From Owenia fusiformis (taxonomy: Eukaryota > Annelida > Polychaeta > Sabellida > Oweniidae): a stretch of 60,000 nt of DNA. Positions 1 to 10,448 of the stretch are shown here, in pieces; positions within the stretch are counted from its first letter, which is position 1, and every line of letters begins with the position of its first letter. The position numbers and the translations under genes are program-made. Below the pieces are notes generated by a model, which saw only the letters and a program-made list of their open reading frames with translations, did not search any database and was not told where the DNA came from. The stretch lies in the NCBI GenBank assembly GCA_903813345.2, contig CAIIXF020000008.1, positions 38,566,867 to 38,626,866 of the forward strand, written 5' to 3'.

Positions 1-124
1 CCCATAGCCAGGGAGTGAATTTTAGGGGTACAAACCTACCCTTTCCACCCTGGCCAAAACTTCTTTCAAAATCATGCTGTTTTCACCATTCTGTGTACCT
101 TTCAAGTGATTTTGGGCCGAGGTT
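1..124. repeat. Dispersed repeat, copy 1 (inverse of 57607-57745)
   Basis: The stretch from about 52 to 118 matches the reverse complement of about 57684-57745: both share TTCTTTCAAAATCATGC and AAGTGATTTTGG. Both copies also carry a CCC(A/G)TAGCCAGG motif at one end. It is cut by the window edge, so its boundaries and class cannot be set. No coding potential is seen. Confidence 0.6.
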
Positions 125-884
125 GTGAATAAGAACCCCCCTGAAACTTTATTGAAGTGACCCTCAGCAAAAGCTGATGATATTATTTCATGAGGTTAAT
201 CAGAATTAACGAGATTTCAGAGCTATATAAAAAATCATCTATTACATTCATCGGATGACACCTAAACAGCAAAACGTTATTAGGCCATTAGACAGATCCG
301 AAGAATCCTTTGAATGCCCCTTTTCAAATCCCCGGATTCAAATAAGCCTTATCGTTGCCAATGTTAGATTAAAGATTTTGACAGGGTTTTGGACAATCAT
401 TTTAGTCTTAAATCACTTAAGAAAACAGAGGCTGGGAAACTCCTAGCTATATAAATTACTTATGCATACTTATACCTTATGCATATTTACATCACAAATC
501 CTTGTCACAAAATCGGAAGAAGGGTTTACCTAATAATAATCAAGTGAACAATATGAGACTCAAAGTCATCAAATCGTTGAATTTCACCATTTCTATAAGA
601 TGATTACGAATAAAGAAAGGTGTTTATTTTTCAAGAATGGTCAGAGAATACATTTACTAAGACATTTAATCCGTGCAGAGCCATTTGAACAAGTGATTGA
701 TCTAGGAATCAAAGACGATCATTTCATTTTCATGCTTTCTATCAGGGGTACAATTACTCCCGGGAAATCCTTCGACCACCATGTTGCCCACATGACACAA
801 CCCTCAAGTTTGATGCCCGATCATTTTTTCAATTTTTTATTTTTGCGCAAAATTCGTTTTGCACCTTCATTCCAAGATACCCGG
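125..884. other. Intergenic DNA without a recognisable gene
   Basis: Short open frames here have no recognisable similarity and no splice-supported continuation. The only structure seen is the dispersed repeat at 592-682. Confidence 0.5.
592..682 (+). repeat. Dispersed ~90-bp repeat, copy 1
   Basis: This matches 9074-9163 in the same orientation. Both run from CTATAA(..)AAGATGATT through GTGTTTATTTTT to TTTAATCCGTG with scattered substitutions. Flanking sequence differs, so these are two copies of a dispersed element of unknown class. Confidence 0.65.
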
Positions 885-981
885 GTTTAGCGCGCGCGTA
901 CTATAACGTCACTATAGCAACGTTTTGACCTTGAACTAACAGGATAGAGGAACGCGCTGCAGTGTCTGAACGGGTCACGAC
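885..981 (+). promoter_or_regulatory. CpG-rich, promoter-like segment with X-box-like site
   Basis: This short island is unusually rich in CG for the window (GCGCGCGTAC, AACGTCAC, AACGTTTTG, GAACGCGCTG). It contains GTCACTATAGCAAC at about 907-920, which resembles an RFX X-box, a site typical of ciliary-gene promoters. It lies just before a possible first exon ending in AAG|GTAAGT at 1029/1030. Promoter function is inferred from composition and position only. Confidence 0.35.
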
Positions 982-1384
982 AATGCAGCCTTTTTGCACG
1001 TTTCATGGACAATCTTCGGTATTATTAAGGTAAGTTTAAAACGAGGAATGCCACTGGAATCCTGAGATTCACAGCTTTGACGTGGTATGAAAAAGGATCC
1101 ATAAATATTGCGATTTCTTACTGATCGAGACTCTCAAACTTTGATGAATAAAAACAGGTGCTTTTCCTGAGACCCAGCGTCTTCTTAATTTCCAGTACTT
1201 TGCTAGAAGGTTAGAAATTTTTTCTTTGGTACACATTCGGAGCACATAACAGGTGTACATTTGAGCAACTTTGAAAATTATTCATCCTAATTTTGACGGA
1301 ATTATCAACCAAAGTGTTGGTGGATTTTGGTGTCATTTGCAGTTCAAATTGTTAGTTTTCAGCGTCTCTAGATAAGGGATTTTG

Positions 1385-2835
1385 AGGAAAAGTTGTGAAA
1401 AGCTTATTTCTGAGGGTTCATGAATACAGGTCAATGTGTGTGTAATATCTAAGCATAACTCCTGGTAGATTTTCTCATCCATCGCCATTTGTACCCCCCG
1501 AGACCTCAAATGTGGGTCCCTAGTCCAGTTCGAATTGTTCAATTTCCTTATATGGTGTTTAGACACCATATGAACGATTATTTCCGAAGGTTCATATATT
1601 CAGCTTAATGTGTGTTAAATAGCTAAGCATAACTCCTGATAGATTTTCTCATCCATAGCCATTTGTACCCCCGAGACCTCAAATGTGGGTCCCAAGTCCA
1701 GTTCGGATAGTTCGATTTCATTATATGGTGTTTATACACCATATGAAAGATTATTTCTGAAGGTTCATATATTCAGCTTAATGTGTGTGTAATATCTGAG
1801 CATAACTCCTGGTAGATTTTCTCATCCATGGCCATTTGTACCCCCCGAGACCTCAAATGTGGGTCGACCCCTAGTCCAATTCGGATAGTTCGATTTTATT
1901 ATATGGTGTTTATACACCATATGAAAGATTATTTCTGAAGGTTCAATCATATATTCAGCTTAATGTGTGTTAAATAGCTAAGCATAACTCCTGGTAGATT
2001 TTCTGATCCATCGCCAGTTTTACCCCTGAGATCTCAAATGTGAGTCCCTAGTCCAATTCGGATAGTTCGATTTCCTTATATGGTGTTTATACACCATATG
2101 AAAGATTATTTCTGAAGGTTCATATATTCAGCTTAATGTGTGTTAAATAGCTAAGCATAACTCCTGGTAGATTTTCTCATCCATGGCCATTTGTACCCCA
2201 CGAGACCTCAAATGTGGGTCCCTAGTCCAATTCGGATAGTTCGATTTCATTATATGGTGTTTATACACCATATGAAAGATTATTTCTAAAGGTTCATATA
2301 TTCATCTTAATGTGTGTTAAATAGCTAAGCATAACTCCTGGTATATTTTCTGATCCATCGCCAGTTTTACCCCTGAGACCTCAAATGTGGGTCCCTAATC
2401 CATGTAATCTGGTTTGGATTGTTCGATTTCCTTAAATGGTGTTCAGACACCACTTGAAAAGTTTATTTCTGAAGGTTCATATAATCAGCTTAGTATGTGT
2501 GTATTAGCTAAGCATAACTCCTAGTATATTTTCTCACCTATCGCCATTTGTACCCCCGAGATCTCAAATGTGGGTCCCCGACTCCCCAGTCTGGTTTGGA
2601 TTGTTCGATTTCCTTATATGGTGTTCAGAGTTCAGACATGCACCACTTGAAAAGTTTATTTCTGAAGGTTCATGTATTCAGCTTAATGTGTATGTAATAG
2701 CTAAGATAAACTCCAAGTAGATTTTCTCATCCATCAACATTTGTACCCCCAAGACCTCAAATGTGGGTCTGTAGTCCGGTTCGGATTATTTGATTTCCTT
2801 ATATGGCGTTTAAATACCACATGAAAAGATATAAT
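1385..2835. repeat. Satellite of ~174-bp units, about 8 copies
   Basis: A unit marked by AGCATAACTCCTGGTAGATT recurs near 1455, 1629, 1800, 1982, 2156, 2331 and 2513, with a diverged copy near 2708. Spacing is 171-195 bp. Most units carry a palindrome, ATATGGTGT-TTAT-ACACCATAT, capable of a 9-bp hairpin. Copies at the edges are more diverged, as expected for arrays homogenised by unequal exchange. The open frame at 1333-1569 lies inside it and has no support as a gene. Confidence 0.9.
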
Positions 2836-3197
2836 AATACAATATATGACAATACATGTATTATATGATCTCAAGCTCATTTTATTTACCAGTTCACTAG
2901 TTTTATTTTGTATTTTATTGGGTCTAAATTGATGGGTGCAACATTGATGGGTGCAACATTCATTCAAATTACACATATAAAAGCTTTTTATACCTTCTAA
3001 ATGATCAATATTATTCATTATCAATAATGTACACTTATTTTCTTCCAGCTACCGAGTGAGAATGGACATGACTAGCAACCATGCCTCTTTACCTGTTGAC
3101 TCCATCTTTGAATGTTATGCCAATGATTGAGATCTGCCATGTTGCAGAAAAATGTGATTTTCGAGGTATGTACACAATGTTAGATAAATCGAATGTA

Positions 3198-3331
3198 CAG
3201 AGTGTCAAATAAATATGATAGATAGTTTTACTGTGCTAAGGAACAATTCAGATATCATGCAGACAAAAAAGTTACCCAACATTATGTGGATCATAAAGTT
3301 AAGGGGGAGAACATATTTATTTGATACCCTG
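3198..3331. mobile_element. Short MITE with Tc1/mariner-like TIRs
   Basis: Its ends are CAGAGTGTCAAATAAATATG and the reverse complement CAGGGTATCAAATAAATATG, flanked by TA on each side (3196-3197 and 3332-3333). It is 134 bp long and non-coding. Its termini resemble those of the larger element at 37232-38527, which may be a relative able to mobilise it. Confidence 0.75.
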
Positions 3332-3333
3332 TA

Positions 3334-3954
3334 CAGGGTGTCCCGAAAGTATGGGGGCCCCCTAGGCGGACATATACCAATGTCTTCATAGTATGTGTCA
3401 TATATCATTTTAAAGCTTATCCAAACTTACATTAATTTTCCAAGTATCATGGTTCAACTCACAAAAGGTAAATAGTTACAGGCATTTCAAAACTAAGTGT
3501 TTAGCTAAACATATAGTTCATTTCAGTATCCTGGTAACAGCCCTGACCTGAATATGACCGAAAATATGAGAGCTATTGTCGACAAAAGGATGGATATTGA
3601 GTTCTAAAAAGAGGAAGTTGGGGGTAGATACTCCAGGGAAACTCTTCTAGAATGCTTTAAAAAAGTTTTATGAGGATAAAAAATGCCAAATCCCTATTTG
3701 AAGCACGTTTAAGGTCATATATGGAAAGCATTGCTGCCATTAACATGGCTTAGGGACTCCGGGAGACACACCGACTATTATTTTGGTGTAAAACTGACTA
3801 ATTTTTTTTAAACTTTTTCCCATTTTGAGTTCAACCGTGATACTTGGCAGATCGGTGTAATTTTGGATGATCTTTCAAATGATATATGGCACATACTATG
3901 GAGACATTGAAAAATGTCTGCCTAGGGGGGCCCCCATACTTTCTGGACACCCTG
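3334..3954 (+). mobile_element. Decayed Tc1/mariner-type element with ~130-bp TIRs
   Basis: Its ends are CAGGGTGTCC(C/A)GAAAGTATGG, inverted and flanked by TA at 3332-3333 and 3955-3956. Similarity between the arms continues for about 130 bp (3334-3470 against 3820-3954). The interior holds a transposase remnant. The left TA is shared with the preceding MITE. Confidence 0.85.
3534..3780 (+). pseudogene. Transposase C-terminal remnant, Tc1/mariner superfamily
   Basis: The reading frame from 3534 gives a segment containing YPGNSPDLNMTEN, which matches the conserved PDLNxxEN catalytic-region motif of Tc1/mariner transposases. It is followed by RAIVDKRMD and then a stop near 3604. Further recognisable codons continue across several stops. 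Only the C-terminal third or so is present, so the element cannot encode an active enzyme. Confidence 0.75.
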
Positions 3955-5838
3955 TATATTAAATGCCCATATAAAGTTCCAGTCACTTTGGCTTAGAGCT
4001 TAGGCTTTATTATGCGTGTAGTACTCCAATAGTAGACCAATGTTTTCGAAATGCGGTATGTGAGGCCTTTCAATTTAATTTCAAGAAGACTTACTAAATA
4101 CATGTACTAAATCCTGCTCTTGTGTATGTTTCATGAGATTTTATCCAAATTTTGGACAGATTTTGTTTTTTTTACTGTGACACCTGAATACTGCCACAAC
4201 ATCATTATTAAATATTATTTGTATACATTTACTAGTAGAATATGTAATTTCTTATATCAAATTCAATTTATTTCAGTAATGCTGACATCTACGTGCGTAC
4301 TCTATACATCTGTGTGAGTGGGAATGTATGAGACTGACTCCTGAGGGAAATGCCACTGTTGTAGAGCTGCATCTCAGTCTTCTACTGACTACTATGCGGT
4401 AATTTCAAGCTTATATTTTATTTGACAACATGGCATCTCTTGGACTCCAAAGCTGTTTGAAGCTATGAAACTTGATAATATTGTATAATTTAAAAATAAT
4501 AACATGAACACTCCTTGTAATCATCGGTAGAATTTTGGTCAATAATGATGTTTTACTTATATAACCAAGCTTAACTGAGATTTTAAATGGCAAACAATGC
4601 AATTATATGCTCCAGAAGAGGAAATAATGGAAATGTATTCAATATATTACGGGTTATGGAAAAATTTCAATTGATTTTCTTTGCAAATATCAATGTCTCT
4701 AACAATCTATTTAATAACAAACTGCAATGCATAAAAATAGATTCTATGATTATTTTAAAGCTATACAATGATAACAAACAACCCGGATACTTTTTCTTGG
4801 TATATAAAAACCTAAAAATGTTGATTAAGCAATATAATATTATGAAACAAGTTCAACACATCTAGAAATTATCATAGAGTCACCAATAGCCATTCATATT
4901 TTAGGAATCATTTTGTTGGAAATTCTATTATCTTCCTAATGATATATAATTTATGGATTTATGGAACACATCAGCAGATATTACAAAATCAAAAATGTGG
5001 ACTTTTTTGGTCTACCCTGTACATGTGTGAGATGTGTACTATATTTACGAGTGTGCCATAAAACTATTTTAAATCCTGTAACTTCAATTTTGTACCTGTA
5101 ATGTGTACTAGGCCTGAGGAATGAACCAAGTCAGCTGCTAATGCTGACACACCATCCTTAATAAATGTTCTTATTTAGAATATATAATTTCTAATATTAA
5201 ATTGAATTAATTTCCCAGCAAATTATTTAAAGCTATAAAATATGTAATAAAATACTGATGATTACAAGGAACTTCATGTTTTGATTTTTTAACCATAAAT
5301 ATAAAGGGGCTACCACTAAAAATCACTAAAAACAATAATTTCTAGATTATATTTAATAAATTAAATGAAAAATCTTGGTCTGTTTTACTTGGTCTTCCAA
5401 TATTTTCTATGACTTTCTTTTACCCTACATGTGTTAAATAATCCTCATTTGCTTTCAGATAACAACACATTATGCTCCATTATCCCTCATCGCTCAGGTA
5501 TCAGGGAACTGGGGAATGAATAGATGACAGGAATCTCCCGAAAATCAAGAAGAAACATATTCACAGTATCTTCCTAAATACACATTGGATAAAAAAAATA
5601 TCATCTACTAGTGTAGTATATGTAACACTTGGACTTAGAACAATATGAATTAAAATAAACATCAAAGTGACAAAGAAGAGACGTAGAACTGAAAAAAGAG
5701 CTCTAATACAGGGTGAGCCAAAAAAGGTAACCAAAACAAATCTCAATAACTCAGTCACCTTGCATGGGTTTAGTGTCATATTTTGCACAACAAGCCTTGT
5801 CCAATGTATTAGTATACCAAGTTTTCAGTGGTTATCCC

Positions 5839-6915
5839 ATCGAACAAAGTTCGGAGGGATATAGGGAGCGCCTCCGTCCGTCTGTCCGTCCGTCCGTACG
5901 TACATACGTCAGTCCGTCCGGGCAATAACTCAAATACCGTTGGCCCGATTTTGTTCATATTTTGTACACATATACCCTATGGGAGTAGAATGTCTGCTTG
6001 AAAGCTGATTTTCAAAATGGCGGCCATTTTAGTGCCGAATTTACAGTAATTTAGGTGCAATATGTAAAATTTTAAAAAATGGCCACCATTTAAACATATT
6101 TTACTATAACTCAAAAAGTAGTGGAGCCATTTTGTTCATATTTGGTATGTGAATACTATAAGCATGACACACTGTCCTATGACACTTTTGGTAGATGGTG
6201 GCCATTTTGAAAAATTAGATGGTGGCCATTTTGAAAAATGGCCACCATTTTAACGTATTTTACTATTACTCGAAAAGTAGTAAAGCGATTTTGATCATAT
6301 TTTGTATGTGAATACTATAAGCATGGCACACTGTCCTATGACACTTTTGGTAGAAGGCGGTCATTTTTCAAAATGGCCGCCATTTTAACGTATTTTACTA
6401 TAACTCGAAAAGTAGTGGAGCGATTTTGTTCATATTTGGTATGTGAATACTATATCAAACATTCTGAAAGAATACGTTGGACAGTTGATTATTACATTAT
6501 AAAGACACTCTTGAAAGAACCAATGTCCTATAAAACATAAACAGTATTCATCCATTTAAAATGGAAGCTTTTTATTTAATTGTGTGATGTTACCAAATGT
6601 AAATATGTTTGTAAAACCACTCTGTTTAAATACAGGTAAATAAATAATTAAATTAAATATAAGCACGGCACACTGTCTAATGGCACTTTTGGTAGAAGGT
6701 GGCCATTTTGAAAAATGGCCACCATTTTAAAGTATTACTATAACTTGAAAAGTAGTGGAGTGATTTTGTTCATATTTGGTATGTGAATACTATAAGTATG
6801 GCACATGGTCTAATGACACTTTTGGTAGAAGGCAGCCATTTTGAAAAATGGCTGGCATTTTTGCTATATACTTTGTTTGTAAAAATGCCATTCATGGGTG
6901 TTCGATGGTATTCGC
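5839..6915. repeat. Nested element with GTCC run and ~150-bp tandem units
   Basis: It starts with CCATCGAACAAAGTTCGGAG, then a (GTCC)n-like run at 5877-5925. Tandem units of about 150 bp follow, marked by ACTCGAAAAGTAGTGGAGCG and ACACTGTCCTATGACACTTT. Units carry a strong palindrome, GGTGGCCATTTT-GA-AAAATGGCCACC, for example around 6209-6245. The right side has GTTCGATGG, the inverse of the left CCATCGAAC, suggesting short TIRs. The array is split by an insertion at 6455-6661. The 116-codon frame at 6783-7133 crosses the element boundary and is not a gene. Confidence 0.7.
6455..6661 (+). mobile_element. ~205-bp insertion with A/T-rich tail, SINE-like
   Basis: The tandem unit reading GAATACTATAAGCA elsewhere is interrupted here between ACTATA and AGCA. 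The inserted DNA ends in ACAGGTAAATAAATAATTAA, a simple-repeat tail typical of retroposons, and a short duplication (TATA/ATA) is possible. No tRNA promoter boxes were seen, so its class is open. Confidence 0.5.
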
Positions 6916-7357
6916 TACGCTTTGGCGTTGCCGTTGTTCTGGTTGTATCTCTAGTGGTCATGATTTTATGGCCATTTTACAAAACATGCCATAAAATATG
7001 GGCGTCAAGTCTGGAGGCCAACTTGAACATATTGGGCGAGTCTTGTTCACAACACAAGCATAAACATTTTGTGTTATGGCTCTCATCTTCCTTCTTATCT
7101 CTTGTTTCAATGTTTCAAGGGTTGTTAGTGTAGAAAAAATAGACCCAAAGATAAAAAGCTGGTGGGATTTATGTCCAGTCAGTCATTTCGGCATTTGGAC
7201 CATGTTTTGTAGATGACCATAAAATCGTGACTCTAAGGGACAGACCAATGACATTGATTAAGGTTTAGTTGTGCCAAATATGATTTTGAGCCCATGCTGA
7301 ATGACTGAGTTATTTACATACATTTGTTTGGGTTACCTTTTTTTGGCTCACTCTGTA

Positions 7358-9756
7358 TGTAATAATCTTAGTTTTCCTTGAATAAAGTGTGAGATACATA
7401 TGCAACCCAAATATATTCTAGAATTGAAACAATATAAGTAAAGATTGTTTGTTGCTTGATCTGATTCTACCTTTACCTATGTGAGGAATAATCAAAATAA
7501 AGAAAAATAAAGAAGTGGAACTTTAACCTTAAAAACTTGTAAAATGATTGTTTTTACACTTACATCATTATAACAGAGATATAGTGACAATGACAACTGA
7601 CAAGATAGTAAAATCAGCTTGTAAAATCAGATGATAATCAAAACCAAAGTGCTGCCAAGACTTACACTCCCCTTCAAAAGTTTGGCTTTAATTTGAACAA
7701 CTGCTTGGGCTGGAAATCTAAACTGATATAATTTCCTAGTTTAACTTCATTTTTTCTCATTTTATATACAAAAGATTGCAAATTGATGGCAAATTAAATT
7801 CATTTTTAAAAATTGTCATCCAGATGTAAACCAAAAATGTTTTAACAAACTTTATTTTTTAAAAAAAATTGATATAATTTTTCAGGTTTTATAAAGTTAT
7901 ATGTCTCCAAAGTCAAAACTATGCTTTTTCAAGAAACATATCCCTTAAGATAACATATGAGGTATGAGAATATCCACAAATTGAACTGAAGACTTAGCTA
8001 GTAAACAATGGCACCCTTATTTAAAGTGTTCGCATTGCTTATTTAAAGTGTTCATTGCATGTTATGTTAAAAATCAACCATAGAGTAATCTAATAGGGAA
8101 GTTTGCAAAACTTGGAGTGGAGTGTAGATGGATATTGGATAACCTGAGAATAAAGGGCGGATCAGTTAAATATAGAAAAAATCAGCATATACTCATCCAG
8201 AATAGTAATAAGTTACATCCTTTGATATTTCACTTTTCATTCAAAAGACTGGAGAGACCAATGGATCCATCTAGTTCATACTCCTTGTTTATCCCCGGTA
8301 AAAACGTCATATACACACTAGACGAAAACGCATCCAATGGACAACCCTATTGTGAAAAACGAACCTGACGGCAAACGAAAAGTCTGTCCGATAATGTACG
8401 CAATTGATATTTTTCGTCGTGTACCTTGAATATTATGATGAATTCCATTCATGTTATCGCGATTGTGATTGTTTCCAATGTATTACAGTATGTTTTGGCC
8501 GATTCAACCTAAAGAAGGTACTTCTAATTCTCCGTCAAAGACCAATACAAAATGCCGGAAAATCGAAAAATAATTTTGTTATTGGCTGGATGAAGAAAAC
8601 TAGGAGACGAATACTATTATTATTTAGCGAAAAAATAAGCTTATGATGTGGGCTTTCTGAATCAAAAAAGATTGAAATTATTTTTTCATGTTAAAGGGGT
8701 CTAATTTATCGTTAAAGTAAGTGTTGTCAATGTAAACAAACATGTCGGCGAATTTGATTTCTCGTCTTTAAACAATGATATTTGTATAATAGTTGAATAC
8801 TATATTACGAATGTTAATGATTTAGAAACCCAATTTCAATAGCTCCATGCTCGTATATAACATTCTATATATCTCCCAATAATAATGAAATAAGAAGTAA
8901 TTTTCTCAAGGGTAGTACAATTTTTTTCGAGAATCCAATGGATCAATCTTGATACATGTGATACGCGCGAGGTTATCACGCCACATCTTGGTGGGCACTA
9001 TCGTGGGCGAAAGCTCATTGTCCAAATCGCTCTAGTTTGCGACGTTAAACACAGAAGAAAACTCACCCCTGCTTTCTATAATAAGATGATTGCAAATAAG
9101 AAAATGTGTTTATTTTTTAAGAAAGATCACAGACTACATGTACTTAGACTTTTAATCCGTGGAATACTTTAATGCTGAGCAATTTGAATTATTAAAATAT
9201 TGGTATAAGATTAGGCAAGGCTTATAAGTATTATAAGCTGAGACTTAAACATAGCATTCAAACAGTCTTTAAAATTTGCAGTTATACGAACATAATATGC
9301 ACTCACATTCAGTCAAAGCTTGGATATTGGGAGTTCTAAAGAATGTAAAATGGTAATTTAAAGAAACCAATAAGAATTGTCAAAAGACAGCGTCTCGTAA
9401 ATCCAACTACTTACTTTTGAATATAGAATGTCGCTTTTGAAGACAAAAATGCATCTTGAAACTAGTGGCCATGTTGGCATTGGGGCATATGCGTTCAAAA
9501 TATGAACAATTAATGGTATTTGAAATGAACTCTGTCAAAGAATGTGTTCCATCCCTTTTAGCAAGAAAAGCCAATGACCGCATATGCACCGCCTTGACAA
9601 CTAGAAGGTTGACACATAATCCAATCAGAGAGTGGGGATTGCTATACTTTTTGTGTAGAGTGTAACTAGGAAAAATAGAGATTGTAGTCAGTAGCCCGGT
9701 TCTTTATTCGTTTGATCCCCCAAATAAAAACAATACACACAGTGATAAAATCACGT
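7358..9756. other. Intergenic DNA, no gene seen
   Basis: Open frames of 60-83 codons occur, but none has recognisable domains or splice support. Nothing beyond simple A/T-rich sequence and the repeat at 9074-9163 was identified. Confidence 0.5.
9074..9163 (+). repeat. Dispersed ~90-bp repeat, copy 2
   Basis: Second copy of the repeat at 592-682, in the same orientation. Confidence 0.65.
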
Positions 9757-10141
9757 TCACTGGTACTCACCTAGTTACGCTGACGGTAATACGTCAGTGT
9801 AACATAATGGAAGAACTTCCGGGCTTCGTTTTCGGTAAGTTATTTTTATTTCTCGATTCTTCACCACCAATATGACAATATTCATGAAGATCGTCAACGT
9901 AACAAAAGCTAGGGACTAAGTATGTGAATTCCGTCTTCGTTAATATATCAAACATAGAACCGCCTGCATATTCTCAAACTAGACCATCTTCCTTAACTTT
10001 GAGCCAAATTATTGTACACAACTTGACTTATAAGTGGTGTAGAATCGAGAAATAAAAACATCTTACCGAAAACGAAGCCTGGAAGTTCTTCCATTTTGTT
10101 ACGCTGACATGTCGTCAACGTAACTAAGTGAGTACCAGTGA
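9757..10141. repeat. Foldback element with ~105-bp arms
   Basis: The left arm (9757-9870) and the reverse complement of the right arm (10028-10141) match closely, sharing GGAAGAACTTCC(G/A)GGCTTC, CGTTTTCGGTAAG and TTTTTATTTCTCGATTCT. The loop is about 160 bp. Both arms contain an ATG followed by a donor-like GGTAAG and a TGACG-rich start, so each resembles a tiny promoter plus first exon. It is more simply a foldback MITE. Confidence 0.8.
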
Positions 10142-10398
10142 CGTTTGTTGCGAATATAAGCGGTCTTCCTCATTGTGGGATCAACAGCCTTTACTATCCC
10201 TTTGGAATAGTTCTCAAAAGCGTTAGGTAAAGAGGGACTCTGATAAATCAGAATGGGTCTTCCTTGAATGTTGATCAGATTTACGTGCCCACAATAAACG
10301 ACTACAATATAGCATTTTGGAACTGCTAAAAAATTTTTTTTTGTACTCATGGTGCGGAATGATAATTGGATAATACAATGGAACTGTTGTTATCATAT

Positions 10399-10404
10399 TT
10401 TATT
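10399..10404 (-). terminator. Polyadenylation signal for the gene at 10449-11600
   Basis: An AATAAA hexamer on the minus strand lies about 45 bp after the stop codon of the glycosyltransferase-like gene, a usual position for a poly(A) signal. Confidence 0.5.
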
Positions 10405-10448
10405 TACCTCATGTTTACCTAAGTATAGGATATGTAATATCAAAACAT

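Larger units (their letters stand above)
982..5659 (+). ncRNA. Candidate spliced transcript, probably non-coding
   Basis: Four possible exons can be chained. Exon 1 ends at 1029 (AAG|GTAAGT). Exon 2 is 3049-3165 (TTTTCTTCCAG acceptor, GAG|GTATGT donor). Exon 3 is 4277-4398 (TTTATTTCAG acceptor, GCG|GTAATT donor). Exon 4 starts at 5459 (TTTGCTTTCAG) with an AATAAA at 5654-5659. If the ATG at 982 is used, the spliced frame stops in exon 2 after about 42 codons, and exon 2 is closed in all frames, so a long protein is excluded. The splice sites are good but short motifs are common, so this may be fortuitous. Confidence 0.25.
5709..7355. mobile_element. TA-flanked TIR element, probably Tc1/mariner-like
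   Basis: The left end is CAGGGTGAGCCAAAAAAGG and the right end its inverted counterpart ending CTCACTCTG. TA flanks lie at 5707-5708 and 7356-7357. Arm similarity reaches the ATAACTCAGTCA block, about 60-70 bp in. No transposase was recognised inside. Much of the interior is occupied by a second, nested repeat. Confidence 0.75.

Noticed and set aside
6783-7133. 116-codon open frame with hydrophobic stretches
   Set aside because: It spans the junction of two repeats and reads through the palindromic tandem units; no conserved domain.
10099-10350. 83-codon open frame on the minus strand
   Set aside because: Its C-terminal part lies in a foldback arm and nothing in it is recognisable.
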